From: an uncultured Mycoplasmatota bacterium
GTDB taxonomy: Bacteria; Bacillota_I; Bacilli_A; RF39; UBA660
Assembly (NCBI GenBank): GCA_900553835.1
Contig: USFF01000008.1
Span: 1 to 46,718, forward strand
Direction: 5' to 3'
Length of the DNA stretch: 46,718 nucleotides
Shown: piece by piece, positions 16,847-25,704 of the stretch
Position numbering within the stretch: position 1 is the first letter of the stretch
How the letters are laid out: each line of letters begins with the position of its first letter
Notes under the pieces: generated by a model
What the model was told of the DNA's origin: nothing
Database searches by the model: none
What the model saw: only the letters and a program-made list of their open reading frames with translations
Made by a program: the position numbers and the translations under genes

Positions 16847-18229
16847 ATGTCACAATTAAAAGTAGGATATTTATTTAAAAAGAAATATATAAATTACCAA
16901 AATAAAAAATATGAAATTTTTGAATTTGTTGACTATGCTACTGCTATATGTTTTACAAATACACAGCAAAATTATATATGCAACATAATAAGTGGAAATA
17001 ATGCTGGAGGATATGCAAGCATGATCAACAAAGATGGTAACGAAGGAGAATATGTTTTTTATAGTGATGATATCGAACGCGCTATAAAAAATAATGATAA
17101 TAATGTAGATTTTACTAAAATTCGAAAAAAACAAATTCAATCAACTGGAAAATATTATTTAAGAAGTAATGGTACAGGACTAACTAAATTATTAAACGGA
17201 GATTTAATATCATATATAGAAAAGGATAATAAAAATAAGTCAGATTTTGATGAGGAAGAATTTAAAAAAACTAGTGATATTTCATCTATGTATTTATCAA
17301 TAAAGAAGACAATTATTTCTCAAGATGAACAAATAATGCAAATATTAACCTCATTATTTAAAAATCAAAAAGTTGTTAATTCTGATTTAGATATAGACTT
17401 AATTGCAAAATTAAAAGAAAATATTTTAATTTGTGGATCTACCGGAACTGGAAAAACCGAAATTTTAAAGAGAATATCTAAACTTTATGGTGTTCCTATA
17501 GTTATTGAAGATGCAACCGCTCTTTCTGAAACTGGTTATCAAGGCAGAAAAATAACTGATATGCTTGAAGATTTATGTCTTGCTGCAGATAATGATATAG
17601 AGCTTGCTGAAAAGGGAATATTGGTTATTGATGAATTTGACAAACTTGCTGAAAAATCAGGAGACAGTGAGTCACACGTTTCCAGATTAGGAGTTCAAAG
17701 ATCATTATTAAAGTTACTTGATGGATCATTATTTTATTTTGATGATAAAAAGTTTGATACATCAAAATTAACAATTGTAGGATTAGGTGCTTTTACTGGA
17801 ATTGCTAAAGATGATGATTATAAGAAACTTACATCTGATGATTTTATGAAATATGGAATTATGCGAGAATTAATTGGAAGATTTTCAAAAATAATTCCTA
17901 TGAACACTTTATCAAAAAAAGATATAATAAAAATACTAAAAGAGTCAGAGTTTAGTCCATTAAATACATACAAAAAACTATTTGATATGTTAGGAGTAAA
18001 TTTTGATTTCAGTGATGAATTTATAGAATATATAGCTGAACTAGCCATATCAAAACAAAGTGGTGCTAGAAGTTTAAAAACTGTATTTGATGATTGTATC
18101 AGCAGTGCTTTATTTAGAATTTTTGCCGGAGAGTATACAAATATTTCCTTAGTAAAACCTGATGATGAAAATAATAAACCTTATGTTTTGACAAAAACTA
18201 AAGGGAAAAAACATGGATTTTTTTTGTAA
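16847..18229 (+). CDS. ClpX/HslU-like AAA+ ATPase with unusual N-terminus
   Basis: 460 residues from the ATG at 16847 (AGGGGG upstream). Residues 1-130 do not resemble the zinc-binding domain of ClpX: there are no paired CxxC knuckles. From about 145 the AAA+ module reads like ClpX: IISQDEQIMQIL, Walker A CGSTGTGKTE (ClpX has GPTGSGKT), DATALSETGYQGR, Walker B GILVIDEFDKLA, sensor-type ELIGRFSKIIPMN and the C-domain SGARSLKTVFDD with the sensor-2 arginine. The ClpP-docking (L/I/V)GF loop expected after Walker B is not evident: that part reads SGDSESHVSRLGVQRSLLKLLDG. It probably remodels proteins without being the housekeeping ClpX. A hairpin terminator follows. Confidence 0.8.
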   Translation: MSQLKVGYLFKKKYINYQNKKYEIFEFVDYATAICFTNTQQNYICNIISGNNAGGYASMINKDGNEGEYVFYSDDIERAIKNNDNNVDFTKIRKKQIQSTGKYYLRSNGTGLTKLLNGDLISYIEKDNKNKSDFDEEEFKKTSDISSMYLSIKKTIISQDEQIMQILTSLFKNQKVVNSDLDIDLIAKLKENILICGSTGTGKTEILKRISKLYGVPIVIEDATALSETGYQGRKITDMLEDLCLAADNDIELAEKGILVIDEFDKLAEKSGDSESHVSRLGVQRSLLKLLDGSLFYFDDKKFDTSKLTIVGLGAFTGIAKDDDYKKLTSDDFMKYGIMRELIGRFSKIIPMNTLSKKDIIKILKESEFSPLNTYKKLFDMLGVNFDFSDEFIEYIAELAISKQSGARSLKTVFDDCISSALFRIFAGEYTNISLVKPDDENNKPYVLTKTKGKKHGFFL

Positions 18230-18235
18230 AAAACA

Positions 18236-18266
18236 AAAAAACGCTAGTTTATTACTAGTGTTTTTT
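18236..18266 (+). terminator. Terminator after ClpX-like gene
   Basis: AAAAAACGCTAGT pairs with ACTAGTGTTTTTT around the loop TTATT; the run of T residues suits the plus strand. The rest of the gap to 18349 holds nothing that I can identify. Confidence 0.85.
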
Positions 18267-18349
18267 AATACTTCACTATACTTTATAATGCCATTTATAT
18301 TTAGTGTAATTATATCTAACTCAATACTTTGTTTTCTTAAAATACAAAA

Positions 18350-18367
18350 ACTAACATTTCTGTTAGT
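18350..18367 (-). terminator. Terminator after tRNA-Leu
   Basis: ACTAACA-GAAA-TGTTAGT hairpin followed by TTTTGTATTTT on the minus strand, 13 bases past the tRNA. Confidence 0.75.
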
Positions 18368-18380
18368 AATTTTTTTAAAT

Positions 18381-18465
18381 TGGTGTTAGCGAAGAGACTT
18401 GAACTCTCACGAACTATGTTCACACGCCCCTCAAGCGTGCGTGTCTACCATTCCACCACGCTAAC
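18381..18465 (-). tRNA. tRNA-Leu (anticodon GAG)
   Basis: 85 bases with CCA encoded. The acceptor GTTAGCG pairs with CGCTAAC, the anticodon stem CACGC/GCGTG encloses TTGAGGG, giving anticodon GAG, and there is the long variable arm of a class II tRNA (GAACATAGTTC). It lies upstream of its own terminator, separate from the ABC genes. Confidence 0.95.
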
Positions 18466-18480
18466 AGAAAAGACTAAATT

Positions 18481-19788
18481 TTAATCTTTTACTTTTATAC
18501 TTTCTAGCATTTTCTTCCATAAATTACTTGAACTATAATTTAGTATTCCTGCTTTATAAATTCTTAAGCCATACTTTAGAAGTAAGTATATTACTAAAAA
18601 TAGTAAAACTAATGATATTATAACATTGATTACTGTTATTTGTCCAAGGAATAATAATACAGGACTTAATATACAAGATATGAAAGGAATCATACTAACA
18701 ACAATTATAAATGTACTTTTTTCATAAGTACTAGCCATTATTGCTAAGAAATATCCAGCCATTATAAGCATCATCATTGGCGTTTGTAGCTGTTGGAAAT
18801 CTTCTGCACTGGTTGTCATAGATGCAAGTATTCCAGCAAGTAGTGAATATGCAAAGAAGCTAAGTAGTATCATTATAATAATAAATGGTAAACATTTTAA
18901 TATGTTATTAAGCATTCCACTTTCTACAAAAGTATTTAATAGTTTAGTAGTACTTTCACCTAAACTCCCTGTAAAGGAAGTGCCAGTTACTAGTGTTCTA
19001 ACGAGAGCACCTATGCCAAAATAAACTATAAATAATAAAGCCTGAATAATCGCGTATAAATTAGATGTTATCATTTTAGATAAGAAATGAATTTTAGGAC
19101 TTACACTAGTTACAATTATTTCCATACTTTTGCTTGTCTTTTCCTCGTTTATCTCTGCCCCGATCATTTGTGTTACCATAATAATAAGAAAGAAGAAAGG
19201 CATTATAAAGACAGGAATTGCTAAATTTCCTATGGTATTAATAAGTTCATAGTTCTCATCTAGATCTTCATTTAAATATGTTCTTTCAATATTTACTGGT
19301 TCATATATTTTAGCAAGTTCTTCTGGAGAAATACTACTCTCATTTAGAGCTATGTTTGTTTTAACTTGCTCTAGGCTTGCATTTAATACTTGTATAGTTA
19401 AAGCATCAATATAATCAAAAGATATAATTTCTACATTATGTAAATCGTTTATAAGAACAATTATATTACTTCCTTTATTCTCTTTAATTTTATCTACTTC
19501 ATCCTTGTAGTTGCCTTCTCCTTTTGCTATTTCCGCATTTGTGCCAGTAAGATTTACTTTAGCAGTATTATATACTGTTTTTAAAGCATCATAATATTTT
19601 TCAGTTTTATCATAAACATAAATAGTAGTTTTTTCATTAAAATCTCCACCAAACAATTTAATAATACCATCTATATTTAATAAAGCAACTATTAATAGTA
19701 ATAAAATTATATTTACAACTTTAAACCATTTAGTATTTATTTTTTTATTTAATCCATCTTTTACTAAAAGAGATAGTTTACTTCTCAT
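18481..19788 (-). CDS. ABC exporter permease (NatB/YhaP-like)
   Basis: A 435-residue ABC-2-type permease. A first membrane helix (residues 26-45) and a large extracytoplasmic domain (about 50-175) are followed by five to six further helices, the layout of NatB and YhaP. The segment GAEINEEKTSKSMEIIVTSV, near residue 210, is the family's conserved cytoplasmic coupling helix. These systems export Na+ or peptides and are often tied to envelope stress. It overlaps the ATPase gene by 11 bases. The tRNA-Leu lies directly downstream. Confidence 0.88.
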   Translation of the reverse strand: MRSKLSLLVKDGLNKKINTKWFKVVNIILLLLIVALLNIDGIIKLFGGDFNEKTTIYVYDKTEKYYDALKTVYNTAKVNLTGTNAEIAKGEGNYKDEVDKIKENKGSNIIVLINDLHNVEIISFDYIDALTIQVLNASLEQVKTNIALNESSISPEELAKIYEPVNIERTYLNEDLDENYELINTIGNLAIPVFIMPFFFLIIMVTQMIGAEINEEKTSKSMEIIVTSVSPKIHFLSKMITSNLYAIIQALLFIVYFGIGALVRTLVTGTSFTGSLGESTTKLLNTFVESGMLNNILKCLPFIIIMILLSFFAYSLLAGILASMTTSAEDFQQLQTPMMMLIMAGYFLAIMASTYEKSTFIIVVSMIPFISCILSPVLLFLGQITVINVIISLVLLFLVIYLLLKYGLRIYKAGILNYSSSNLWKKMLESIKVKD

Positions 19789-20677
19789 AAGTACCTCCTA
19801 CTTTATCAATAAATATTTCATTAAGTGTGGGTTCTTCTACTACAAACTTTGTAACATTTTTTAGTTTCTTTACATAGTTAAACACATTTTGTATATAACT
19901 TTTGTCACTTATACTTACTACAAAAGCATTACTAATTTTATCTACTTTTTCTACACCCTTAATTATTTTTAATTCTTCTATATCAGCATCTGCTTCTATT
20001 GTAATATTTTTCTTTTGGTAGTCTTCTTTTATTTGTTTTAAATTACCTTTTAGAACAGTTTTACCATGTACTAAAATTACTAAACTCTCACAGAAAAACT
20101 CTACATGTTCCATTCTATGAGAAGAGAATATTATACTTGTTCCTTCGCTTTTTAACTCAAGTATTAATTTTTTAAATAGTTCAATATTAATTGGATCTAA
20201 TCCACTAAAAGGTTCATCTAATATAAGAAGTTTAGGACTATTAATTATACTCATTATAAATTGTACTTTTTGTGAGTTTCCTTTACTTAATTCTTTTATC
20301 TTTTTATTCTTATACTCGGTTATCTCTAGTTTTTCTAGTAAATAGTCTAGCCTTTTTTCAATGTCTTTATCATTCATTCCTTTAAGTCCACCATAAAATT
20401 TTGCCTGTTCTAAAACAGTTAATTTAGTAAGTAGACTTCTTTCTTCTGTAAGAAAACCTAACTTATCAGTAATAGAATAATCTATTTTTTTACCATTAAA
20501 AGTAATACTTCCACTTGTTTTATCAAGTAATCCGGTAATCATTCTAAAAGTAGTTGTTTTTCCTGCTCCATTAACGCCAAGTAATCCAAATATTTCTCCA
20601 TCTTTTACTTCAAAAGATAAATCATCTACTGCTAAGAAGTTACCATAATATTTTGTAACATGTTCTAACTTTAGCAT
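19778..20677 (-). CDS. ABC exporter ATP-binding protein (NatA/YhaQ-like)
   Basis: 299 residues, close to YhaQ (298). Walker A GVNGAGKTTTF near residue 36, a signature region KELSKGNSQKVQFI (LSKGN in place of LSGGQ, normal for this subfamily), Walker B LLILDEPFSGLDP and the switch histidine in SSHRMEHVE. The C-terminal 80 residues are the accessory domain found in NatA-type proteins. GGAGG precedes the ATG. It overlaps both neighbours: the permease downstream and the end of murJ upstream, so the three are one unit. Confidence 0.93.
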   Translation of the reverse strand: MLKLEHVTKYYGNFLAVDDLSFEVKDGEIFGLLGVNGAGKTTTFRMITGLLDKTSGSITFNGKKIDYSITDKLGFLTEERSLLTKLTVLEQAKFYGGLKGMNDKDIEKRLDYLLEKLEITEYKNKKIKELSKGNSQKVQFIMSIINSPKLLILDEPFSGLDPINIELFKKLILELKSEGTSIIFSSHRMEHVEFFCESLVILVHGKTVLKGNLKQIKEDYQKKNITIEADADIEELKIIKGVEKVDKISNAFVVSISDKSYIQNVFNYVKKLKNVTKFVVEEPTLNEIFIDKVGGTYEK

Positions 20678-22305
20678 TTTTTCCTCCTTAAATGTAATTT
20701 ATTTAATATTCTTGTTATATATTCTTTACCAAAGACATCATTAAGTAATCCGGTTTTATATGATATTCCTAAATATACTGAAGCACCTATAATTGTGTAA
20801 AGAATAAGTACTAAACATATTTTGATTAAACCACTATTAGGAAGTTTTATAAATAGATTAAGTATTATTAAGGAAATAAGCATACAAACTATTGGAAATA
20901 ATACATCTTTTATGGTTTTTAAAACTTCTTTGTAACTAAAATTCATAGATTTTTTTAAACTAGTTAAACTATAAAAATAACTAAATACATATCCAAGTAT
21001 AGTTGCAAGTATAGCGCCATAGAATGCTTCAAGTCCTATTAAACTAAATAAATACATAAGTGGTACATCTAATAAAGCATTTATTAGAAAACCAATAATT
21101 GAACTAATATAAACTGTTTTAAATTTATTTAAACTTTGGAGTGATAAACTTATTACTATATATATACTTGCAAAGAAACTACTTATACTAGTGTATCTAA
21201 GTATTAAAGTACCATATGTACTCTTACCATAAAACAGTGTATATACAGGTTCACTTAAGAAAGCTAGTCCTACTGCTAATGGTAAAGTACTAACTATTAT
21301 TATCTTTAAGGCTTCATTAAATCTTTGGTTAGAACCTTCGAAATCTTTCTTAGTATAACTTGTAACCATATGTGGAATTAAACTTGTACCCATACCTATT
21401 GCAACTGCATTTATTATCATACATATTTTAGGTGCCCATGTACTAATTATACTTGCAATTAACTCTGATTCTTTTGCAGTATAACCTAGTTTGTAACTAG
21501 TTCTCACAACTAAAGTCATATCTGTTAAACTATATATATCAGTTGCTATGCTTACTATTATTAATGGAATAGAATATTTAATAATCTTTTTAAATATCTC
21601 TTTATTTGTAACATTATCTTTTTCTTCCTTAACAGGGAAGTCTTTTTTATTTTTTATTATCTTTATTTTTATATATAGATAAGCAGAAAGTCCACCTATA
21701 AAAGCACCTAGTACTGATATTCCTACTCCTAAAGTTACACTTTTATTCAAAACATTTATAACTATATAAGAACCCATTAATATAACAGCAATTCTAACTA
21801 CTTGTTCAATTACTTGACTTATACTAGAGGGAGTTATGTATTTGTGCCCTTGCAAATAGCCTTTTGATACACTTAAAAATGGTATTATAAGTAAACAGAA
21901 TGAGACACACTTTATTACAAAGCTAACATCTTCTAATGTATTTCCACCTTTTATTTCTCCAAGTATTAATAAAGCAAATTCTTTAGAAAAAACAAATAAT
22001 AAAAAGAATGCTATTAAAGATATAATAAGTATTATATTTCTTCCAAGCTTATAAGTTCTTTCTTTTGCTTCATACATATTAAGAGTATTATACTCAGCTA
22101 TAATTTTACTTATTGCAATTGGAATACCAGCAGTACTTATATTCAAAAACAAGTTATAAACATTATATGCATAACTATAAAGAGCGCCTCCGCTTTCTCC
22201 AATTATCCTATAAAAAGGAATAACATATAAAGCACCTAGTACTTTTACAATAATAATTGCAAATGTTGCAATAAATGTTCCCTCTACAAAACTATTTTTT
22301 TTCAT
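20671..22305 (-). CDS. murJ: Lipid II flippase MurJ / SpoVB-type MOP exporter
   Basis: 544 residues with about fourteen membrane helices; the same length as Bacillus YtgP (MurJ). It moves lipid II across the membrane for peptidoglycan synthesis. Family marks are the start SFVEGTFIATFAIIIVKVLG, the YNVYNLFLNISTAGIPIAISK stretch of helix 2, and the SVSKGYLQGHKYITPSSISQ loop. The paralogue SpoVB, used for spore cortex, is very similar and cannot be excluded. AGGAG precedes the ATG. It shares a transcription unit with the cse60-like gene upstream. Confidence 0.88.
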   Translation of the reverse strand: MKKNSFVEGTFIATFAIIIVKVLGALYVIPFYRIIGESGGALYSYAYNVYNLFLNISTAGIPIAISKIIAEYNTLNMYEAKERTYKLGRNIILIISLIAFFLLFVFSKEFALLILGEIKGGNTLEDVSFVIKCVSFCLLIIPFLSVSKGYLQGHKYITPSSISQVIEQVVRIAVILMGSYIVINVLNKSVTLGVGISVLGAFIGGLSAYLYIKIKIIKNKKDFPVKEEKDNVTNKEIFKKIIKYSIPLIIVSIATDIYSLTDMTLVVRTSYKLGYTAKESELIASIISTWAPKICMIINAVAIGMGTSLIPHMVTSYTKKDFEGSNQRFNEALKIIIVSTLPLAVGLAFLSEPVYTLFYGKSTYGTLILRYTSISSFFASIYIVISLSLQSLNKFKTVYISSIIGFLINALLDVPLMYLFSLIGLEAFYGAILATILGYVFSYFYSLTSLKKSMNFSYKEVLKTIKDVLFPIVCMLISLIILNLFIKLPNSGLIKICLVLILYTIIGASVYLGISYKTGLLNDVFGKEYITRILNKLHLRRKKC

Positions 22306-22313
22306 ATAGACTC

Positions 22314-22490
22314 CTATTCATAATATACTATCATACAGCTAAAGCAATAAATTTGTTCACTACTAAATACACTTGCTGATACTGAAAATTTAATATCTAT
22401 TATTTCTTTATCTTTTATTGTTAATAAAAAGTTATTAACTTTATTTTCTAAATCTCTTTCATGTGACTCATCGAATACTTTAACTTTCAT
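22314..22490 (-). CDS. Cse60-like sporulation protein
   Basis: 58 residues from the ATG at 22490 (GGTGA upstream); the longer reading would use a TTG inside the binding site. The sequence MKVKVFDESHERDLENKVNN, then IIDIKFSVSASVF, then EQIYCFSCMIVYY closely follows the small protein Cse60, made under SigE control in Bacillus. The function of the family is unknown. It ends eight bases before murJ. Confidence 0.75.
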   Translation of the reverse strand: MKVKVFDESHERDLENKVNNFLLTIKDKEIIDIKFSVSASVFSSEQIYCFSCMIVYYE

Positions 22491-22517
22491 ATATTTCACC
22501 AATTATAGTTTACAACT

Positions 22518-22979
22518 TTATTTTGTCAAGTTTTGATGAAATTTGTAAATATAATAATACTTTTCGTTTTTTCCTTCTTTATTTTTATATTTTACAAGTA
22601 GTTTAAACGTTGCATTTTCTACTCTCTCAAGGTAACCTCCTAGTTTTATTCCTTTTTTCGTACTTTCGTTCAAACTTATTTTTTTGTCAAATATACCTAT
22701 ACTTGGAAAACTATTTACACTTTGTTTATTATGGATTAAAAGTGCCTCCACCTCATTCATCACTAAATCATTTTTATCTATAAGAACATTATAACTTAAA
22801 TAATTGTTATCTAGTTTTTCAATTATAAATTTAACTGTTAAGTTTTCATTTACTTTTTCATTTTCAACATTTTTAAGCTCTTCTATATAGGAATTATAAG
22901 TTTTCTCACTTTCATTTTCTTTAGTTTTACATGCAGTTAACAAACATAGACAAGTAATAATTATTAATATTTTTTTCAT
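22518..22979 (-). CDS. Small lipoprotein, unknown role
   Basis: 153 residues from the ATG at 22979: signal peptide with lipobox LLTAC (cysteine at residue 16), then a mature domain of about 130 residues with alternating charged and hydrophobic strands, ending YYYIYKFHQNLTK. No family recognised. No ribosome binding site precedes the ATG; instead a TATAAT lies seven bases upstream of it, so the mRNA may be leaderless. It is upstream of cse60 on the same strand. Confidence 0.7.
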   Translation of the reverse strand: MKKILIIITCLCLLTACKTKENESEKTYNSYIEELKNVENEKVNENLTVKFIIEKLDNNYLSYNVLIDKNDLVMNEVEALLIHNKQSVNSFPSIGIFDKKISLNESTKKGIKLGGYLERVENATFKLLVKYKNKEGKNEKYYYIYKFHQNLTK

Positions 22980-23030
22980 ATTTATATTATATAACAAAAT
23001 ATATAAAAAGAAAAGAACAAGTCTTTTCTA

Positions 23031-23471
23031 TCATTTGATTTTTAGTTTATCTTTCATAAATATTAAGAATGTTATTATTAATGAATATAATAGTATAAAA
23101 ATACTTCCTACTCCAAATGTAGGGGTAGATTTAATTCCTATGAATGAAATAACATCTAATAAAAATATAATATCTATAAGAGTTATAGTTACTTTGCTAA
23201 TCTTTTTTTGCTTGTTTCTATAGCATAACGGAATAGCTACTAATACGGCTACTAAAACTATAAATGAGAATATGTAGTTTGGCATTAATACTTCTGTTGT
23301 TTCTTTAAAACTATTAGCAACTACATATTCTATAGATGGTTCATCATGTACAATTCTTGCTAAAATAGCACTTACATAATTAAGTATCTTTTCTATTGTA
23401 AATAATAGTACAAATAAACTACTAATTACAAAAAGTGTTATTCTAACTAATTTATTAATTTCTTCTTTCAT
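23031..23471 (-). CDS. Four-helix membrane protein, unknown
   Basis: 146 residues with four clear membrane helices (about 9-31, 64-84, 92-112, 118-138) and a short extracytoplasmic loop after the first. AGAGGTAG precedes the ATG. I recognise no family. It stands between two other small envelope-type genes on the same strand. Confidence 0.65.
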   Translation of the reverse strand: MKEEINKLVRITLFVISSLFVLLFTIEKILNYVSAILARIVHDEPSIEYVVANSFKETTEVLMPNYIFSFIVLVAVLVAIPLCYRNKQKKISKVTITLIDIIFLLDVISFIGIKSTPTFGVGSIFILLYSLIITFLIFMKDKLKIK

Positions 23472-23523
23472 ACAAACTACCTCTTTATTCTAAAGTAATT
23501 CTATCATATATAAAAGAAAAAGT

Positions 23524-24087
23524 CTAACGTTTTTTTCCTAACGTAGGACCTTCTTCTTTATTAAATTCTTCTTTTTCAATTTCTCCTTTTCTTTGTGTTA
23601 AATCTTCTCTTAATTTTTTTAATTCTTCAAGTTCTTCATTTTTGTTTCTTTCTTTACTTTGGATTAAAGTTTCTTTTAGTTTTTTTAGGTTTTCAAGTTC
23701 TTCATTTTCAAGTTCTTCATCATTCATACTAGCTATAGTAATTGATGTTAATACATTTGGGCGAAGTTCATATATTGTCTTTTCTGCTTCATCCATTTCT
23801 TCTATAGCACCCATTATTTCAAGTTGTTTTACTAATAAAGATGCTTTTTCATTTATTTCTTTATTTCTATTTAAAGAAACATATACATTATAAAGTGGAA
23901 TAAAATGAGTTAACTTATTAGCCTTTTTTATATTTTCATCGACTAAACCATTAATCTCTTTAAGTCTATTTTTATTAAATTTATAACCTTCATCAGCTAT
24001 ACCTTTCATTAATTTTAAAGTACTTTTTACATCCATTAAATAACTTGCTATAGTAGTACCAACTAATAAAACTATAAAAAATTGCAT
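23524..24087 (-). CDS. Membrane-anchored coiled-coil protein, unknown
   Basis: 187 residues. A single N-terminal membrane helix (residues 2-16) is followed by a mostly helical cytoplasmic part. The last 65 residues are a glutamate- and lysine-rich coiled coil with a repeated NEELEELKKL/NEELENLKKL heptad-like unit. A basic end (LGKKR) closes the protein. AAAGG precedes the ATG. No family recognised; a scaffold role is only a guess from the shape. Confidence 0.65.
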   Translation of the reverse strand: MQFFIVLLVGTTIASYLMDVKSTLKLMKGIADEGYKFNKNRLKEINGLVDENIKKANKLTHFIPLYNVYVSLNRNKEINEKASLLVKQLEIMGAIEEMDEAEKTIYELRPNVLTSITIASMNDEELENEELENLKKLKETLIQSKERNKNEELEELKKLREDLTQRKGEIEKEEFNKEEGPTLGKKR

Positions 24088-24147
24088 AAAATCATTCCTT
24101 TCAGGTGTTATATTATAGATAATTTTTTATTTATTGTCAACAAAAAA

Positions 24148-24163
24148 ACTCCATAAACTGGAG
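24148..24163 (-). terminator. Terminator after lipoprotein gene 24189
   Basis: CTCCA-GTTTA-TGGAG hairpin followed by TTTTTTTG on the minus strand. Nearly the same sequence occurs at the tRNA-Trp terminator (25051). Confidence 0.75.
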
Positions 24164-24188
24164 CTAAAACAATTTATAATTTCTCAAT

Positions 24189-24953
24189 TTATCTATAAAT
24201 TCTATATATGTTGTTGTCTTTAGTAATTAAATATTTACCGTCAAAGTAAGAAATATTATTTTTAAAATTATCTAGGAGGTCATCTAATTTATTTGTTTTA
24301 ATTAGCGTATATGTACATTTAACATCCTCATATATATGACATTTATCATTAGCATCTACACCAATTTCATAAACATTTTCATTTGTAATTATATATTTTA
24401 AATCATAAGAATAGAATAACACTTTTTCTTTTAATGGTATAGTATATTCCTCTTCAACCGGAGTATATCTAATCTCTTTGTCATTAATATAGCTACCATT
24501 ATTATAATAAAAATGCTCATTATTTAAATAATTATTTAAAATATTTTTATAGTATTCATCTTTTTTATCATAATTAACTAAAACAAAGCCACTTTTATTA
24601 AGATTAAATAGCGTTCCATCCTTTATAAAGTGTTCAGGATATGTAGCATTTATGTGAATTATTCCTATATATTCATAACCTAAAGCATTATTATCAATTA
24701 TTTTACATTTAGTATTACTCGCTTCATATTTTTTGTTTGCAGAATATTCGTATAAAATGTTGTTTGCAATAATATGTTTTTCACTTATAAATGTAATATT
24801 ATTCAAATTACAATCCAAATTAATTTTTTCCAATTTAAAATATCGAGTTGAAAAGTTGTTGTCTTTTTTTGATTCAGTATTATCTATTTGTTTTGAATTT
24901 CTACAACCTGTAAGTATTAACAATGTCATTAAAATTAAAGCAATCTTTTTCAT
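24189..24953 (-). CDS. Lipoprotein, unknown role
   Basis: 254 residues from the ATG at 24953, with AAGGTG upstream. Signal peptide with lipobox ILTGC (cysteine near 17), then a serine/asparagine-rich spacer and a beta-rich domain with repeated strand pairs such as NNITFISEKHIIANNILYEY and KYLITKDNNIYRI. This strand-turn-strand pattern, four or five times, suggests a small propeller- or beta-roll-like fold. No family recognised. Confidence 0.7.
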   Translation of the reverse strand: MKKIALILMTLLILTGCRNSKQIDNTESKKDNNFSTRYFKLEKINLDCNLNNITFISEKHIIANNILYEYSANKKYEASNTKCKIIDNNALGYEYIGIIHINATYPEHFIKDGTLFNLNKSGFVLVNYDKKDEYYKNILNNYLNNEHFYYNNGSYINDKEIRYTPVEEEYTIPLKEKVLFYSYDLKYIITNENVYEIGVDANDKCHIYEDVKCTYTLIKTNKLDDLLDNFKNNISYFDGKYLITKDNNIYRIYR

Positions 24954-25050
24954 ATAAAATATCACACCTTTGTATTCATAGTATAACATAACTAGAAGAA
25001 AAAGTCTTTAAATTTTGGTTTTTTCAAAAAATGATTAAATTCATATAAAA

Positions 25051-25069
25051 AACTCCATACACTGGAGTT
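25051..25069 (-). terminator. Terminator after tRNA-Trp
   Basis: AACTCCA-GTGTA-TGGAGTT hairpin followed by TTTTATATG on the minus strand, 11 bases past the tRNA end. Confidence 0.75.
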
Positions 25070-25079
25070 GCTATCTTTT

Positions 25080-25153
25080 TGGCAGGGGTATCAGGATTCG
25101 AACCCGAACGGAACGTTTTGGAGACGTTAATACTACCATTATATTATACCCCT
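25080..25153 (-). tRNA. tRNA-Trp (anticodon CCA)
   Basis: 74 bases, CCA encoded. Acceptor AGGGGTA pairs with TACCCCT, discriminator G; anticodon stem AACGT/ACGTT encloses CTCCAAA, giving anticodon CCA. The sequence is a typical bacterial tRNA-Trp. A CCA anticodon reads UGG, in line with TGA being a stop codon in this organism. Confidence 0.96.
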
Positions 25154-25238
25154 AAATTTCTAAGTACATGAATAGTTTACCATAATTTTAAGTAAAAGAA
25201 AAGACTTTTTTTACATATAATTATAATGGTGAAGAAAT

Positions 25239-25661
25239 ATGTTAATAAATTATACAACTAAAGAACTAGACTTAACTGCAAGGATTATGAGAGCAGAAGC
25301 TTTAGCTGAGGGTGACCTTGGGATGCTTATGGTTGGTAATGTAATTGTTAACCGCACTATTGCGAATTGTCTTGAATTTAAAAATGTTAGAACTTTAACG
25401 GATGTAATTTATCAAAAAAATCAATTTGTAGGCACTAAAAGTCCTCTTTTTAATAGTAAATCGACAACTAAAGAAAAAGATTTAGCTAAAAGAGTTATTA
25501 AAGGAGAGTATTATCATCCTGCAACACATGCTTTATATTTTTATGCTCCATCTAAAGGAAATACATGTAAAAATACATGGTTTAATCAAAACTTTGCTGG
25601 TAAATATAAAAATCATTGTTTTTATGAACCTGAAAAAGGTGTTTGCAAAGAACTTCATTGA
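25239..25661 (+). CDS. cwlJ: Spore cortex-lytic hydrolase CwlJ
   Basis: 140 residues, against 142 for Bacillus CwlJ, and like it without signal peptide or peptidoglycan-binding domain. The Hydrolase_2 (SleB-type) catalytic domain fills the protein. The RAEA glutamate is at residue 19, followed by LMVGNVIVNRT, TDVIYQKNQFV, TWFNQNFAGKYKNHCFYEP and a closing cysteine. CwlJ is placed in the spore coat and breaks the muramic-lactam cortex on germination, downstream of GerA-type receptors such as the one encoded at 6275-10025. GGTGAAG precedes the ATG. It is close upstream of the hydrogenase gene but probably separate from it. Confidence 0.9.
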   Translation: MLINYTTKELDLTARIMRAEALAEGDLGMLMVGNVIVNRTIANCLEFKNVRTLTDVIYQKNQFVGTKSPLFNSKSTTKEKDLAKRVIKGEYYHPATHALYFYAPSKGNTCKNTWFNQNFAGKYKNHCFYEPEKGVCKELH

Positions 25662-25704
25662 AATATCATTAAACATTTGATAAAATTATACTAGGTGAAA
25701 GTAT

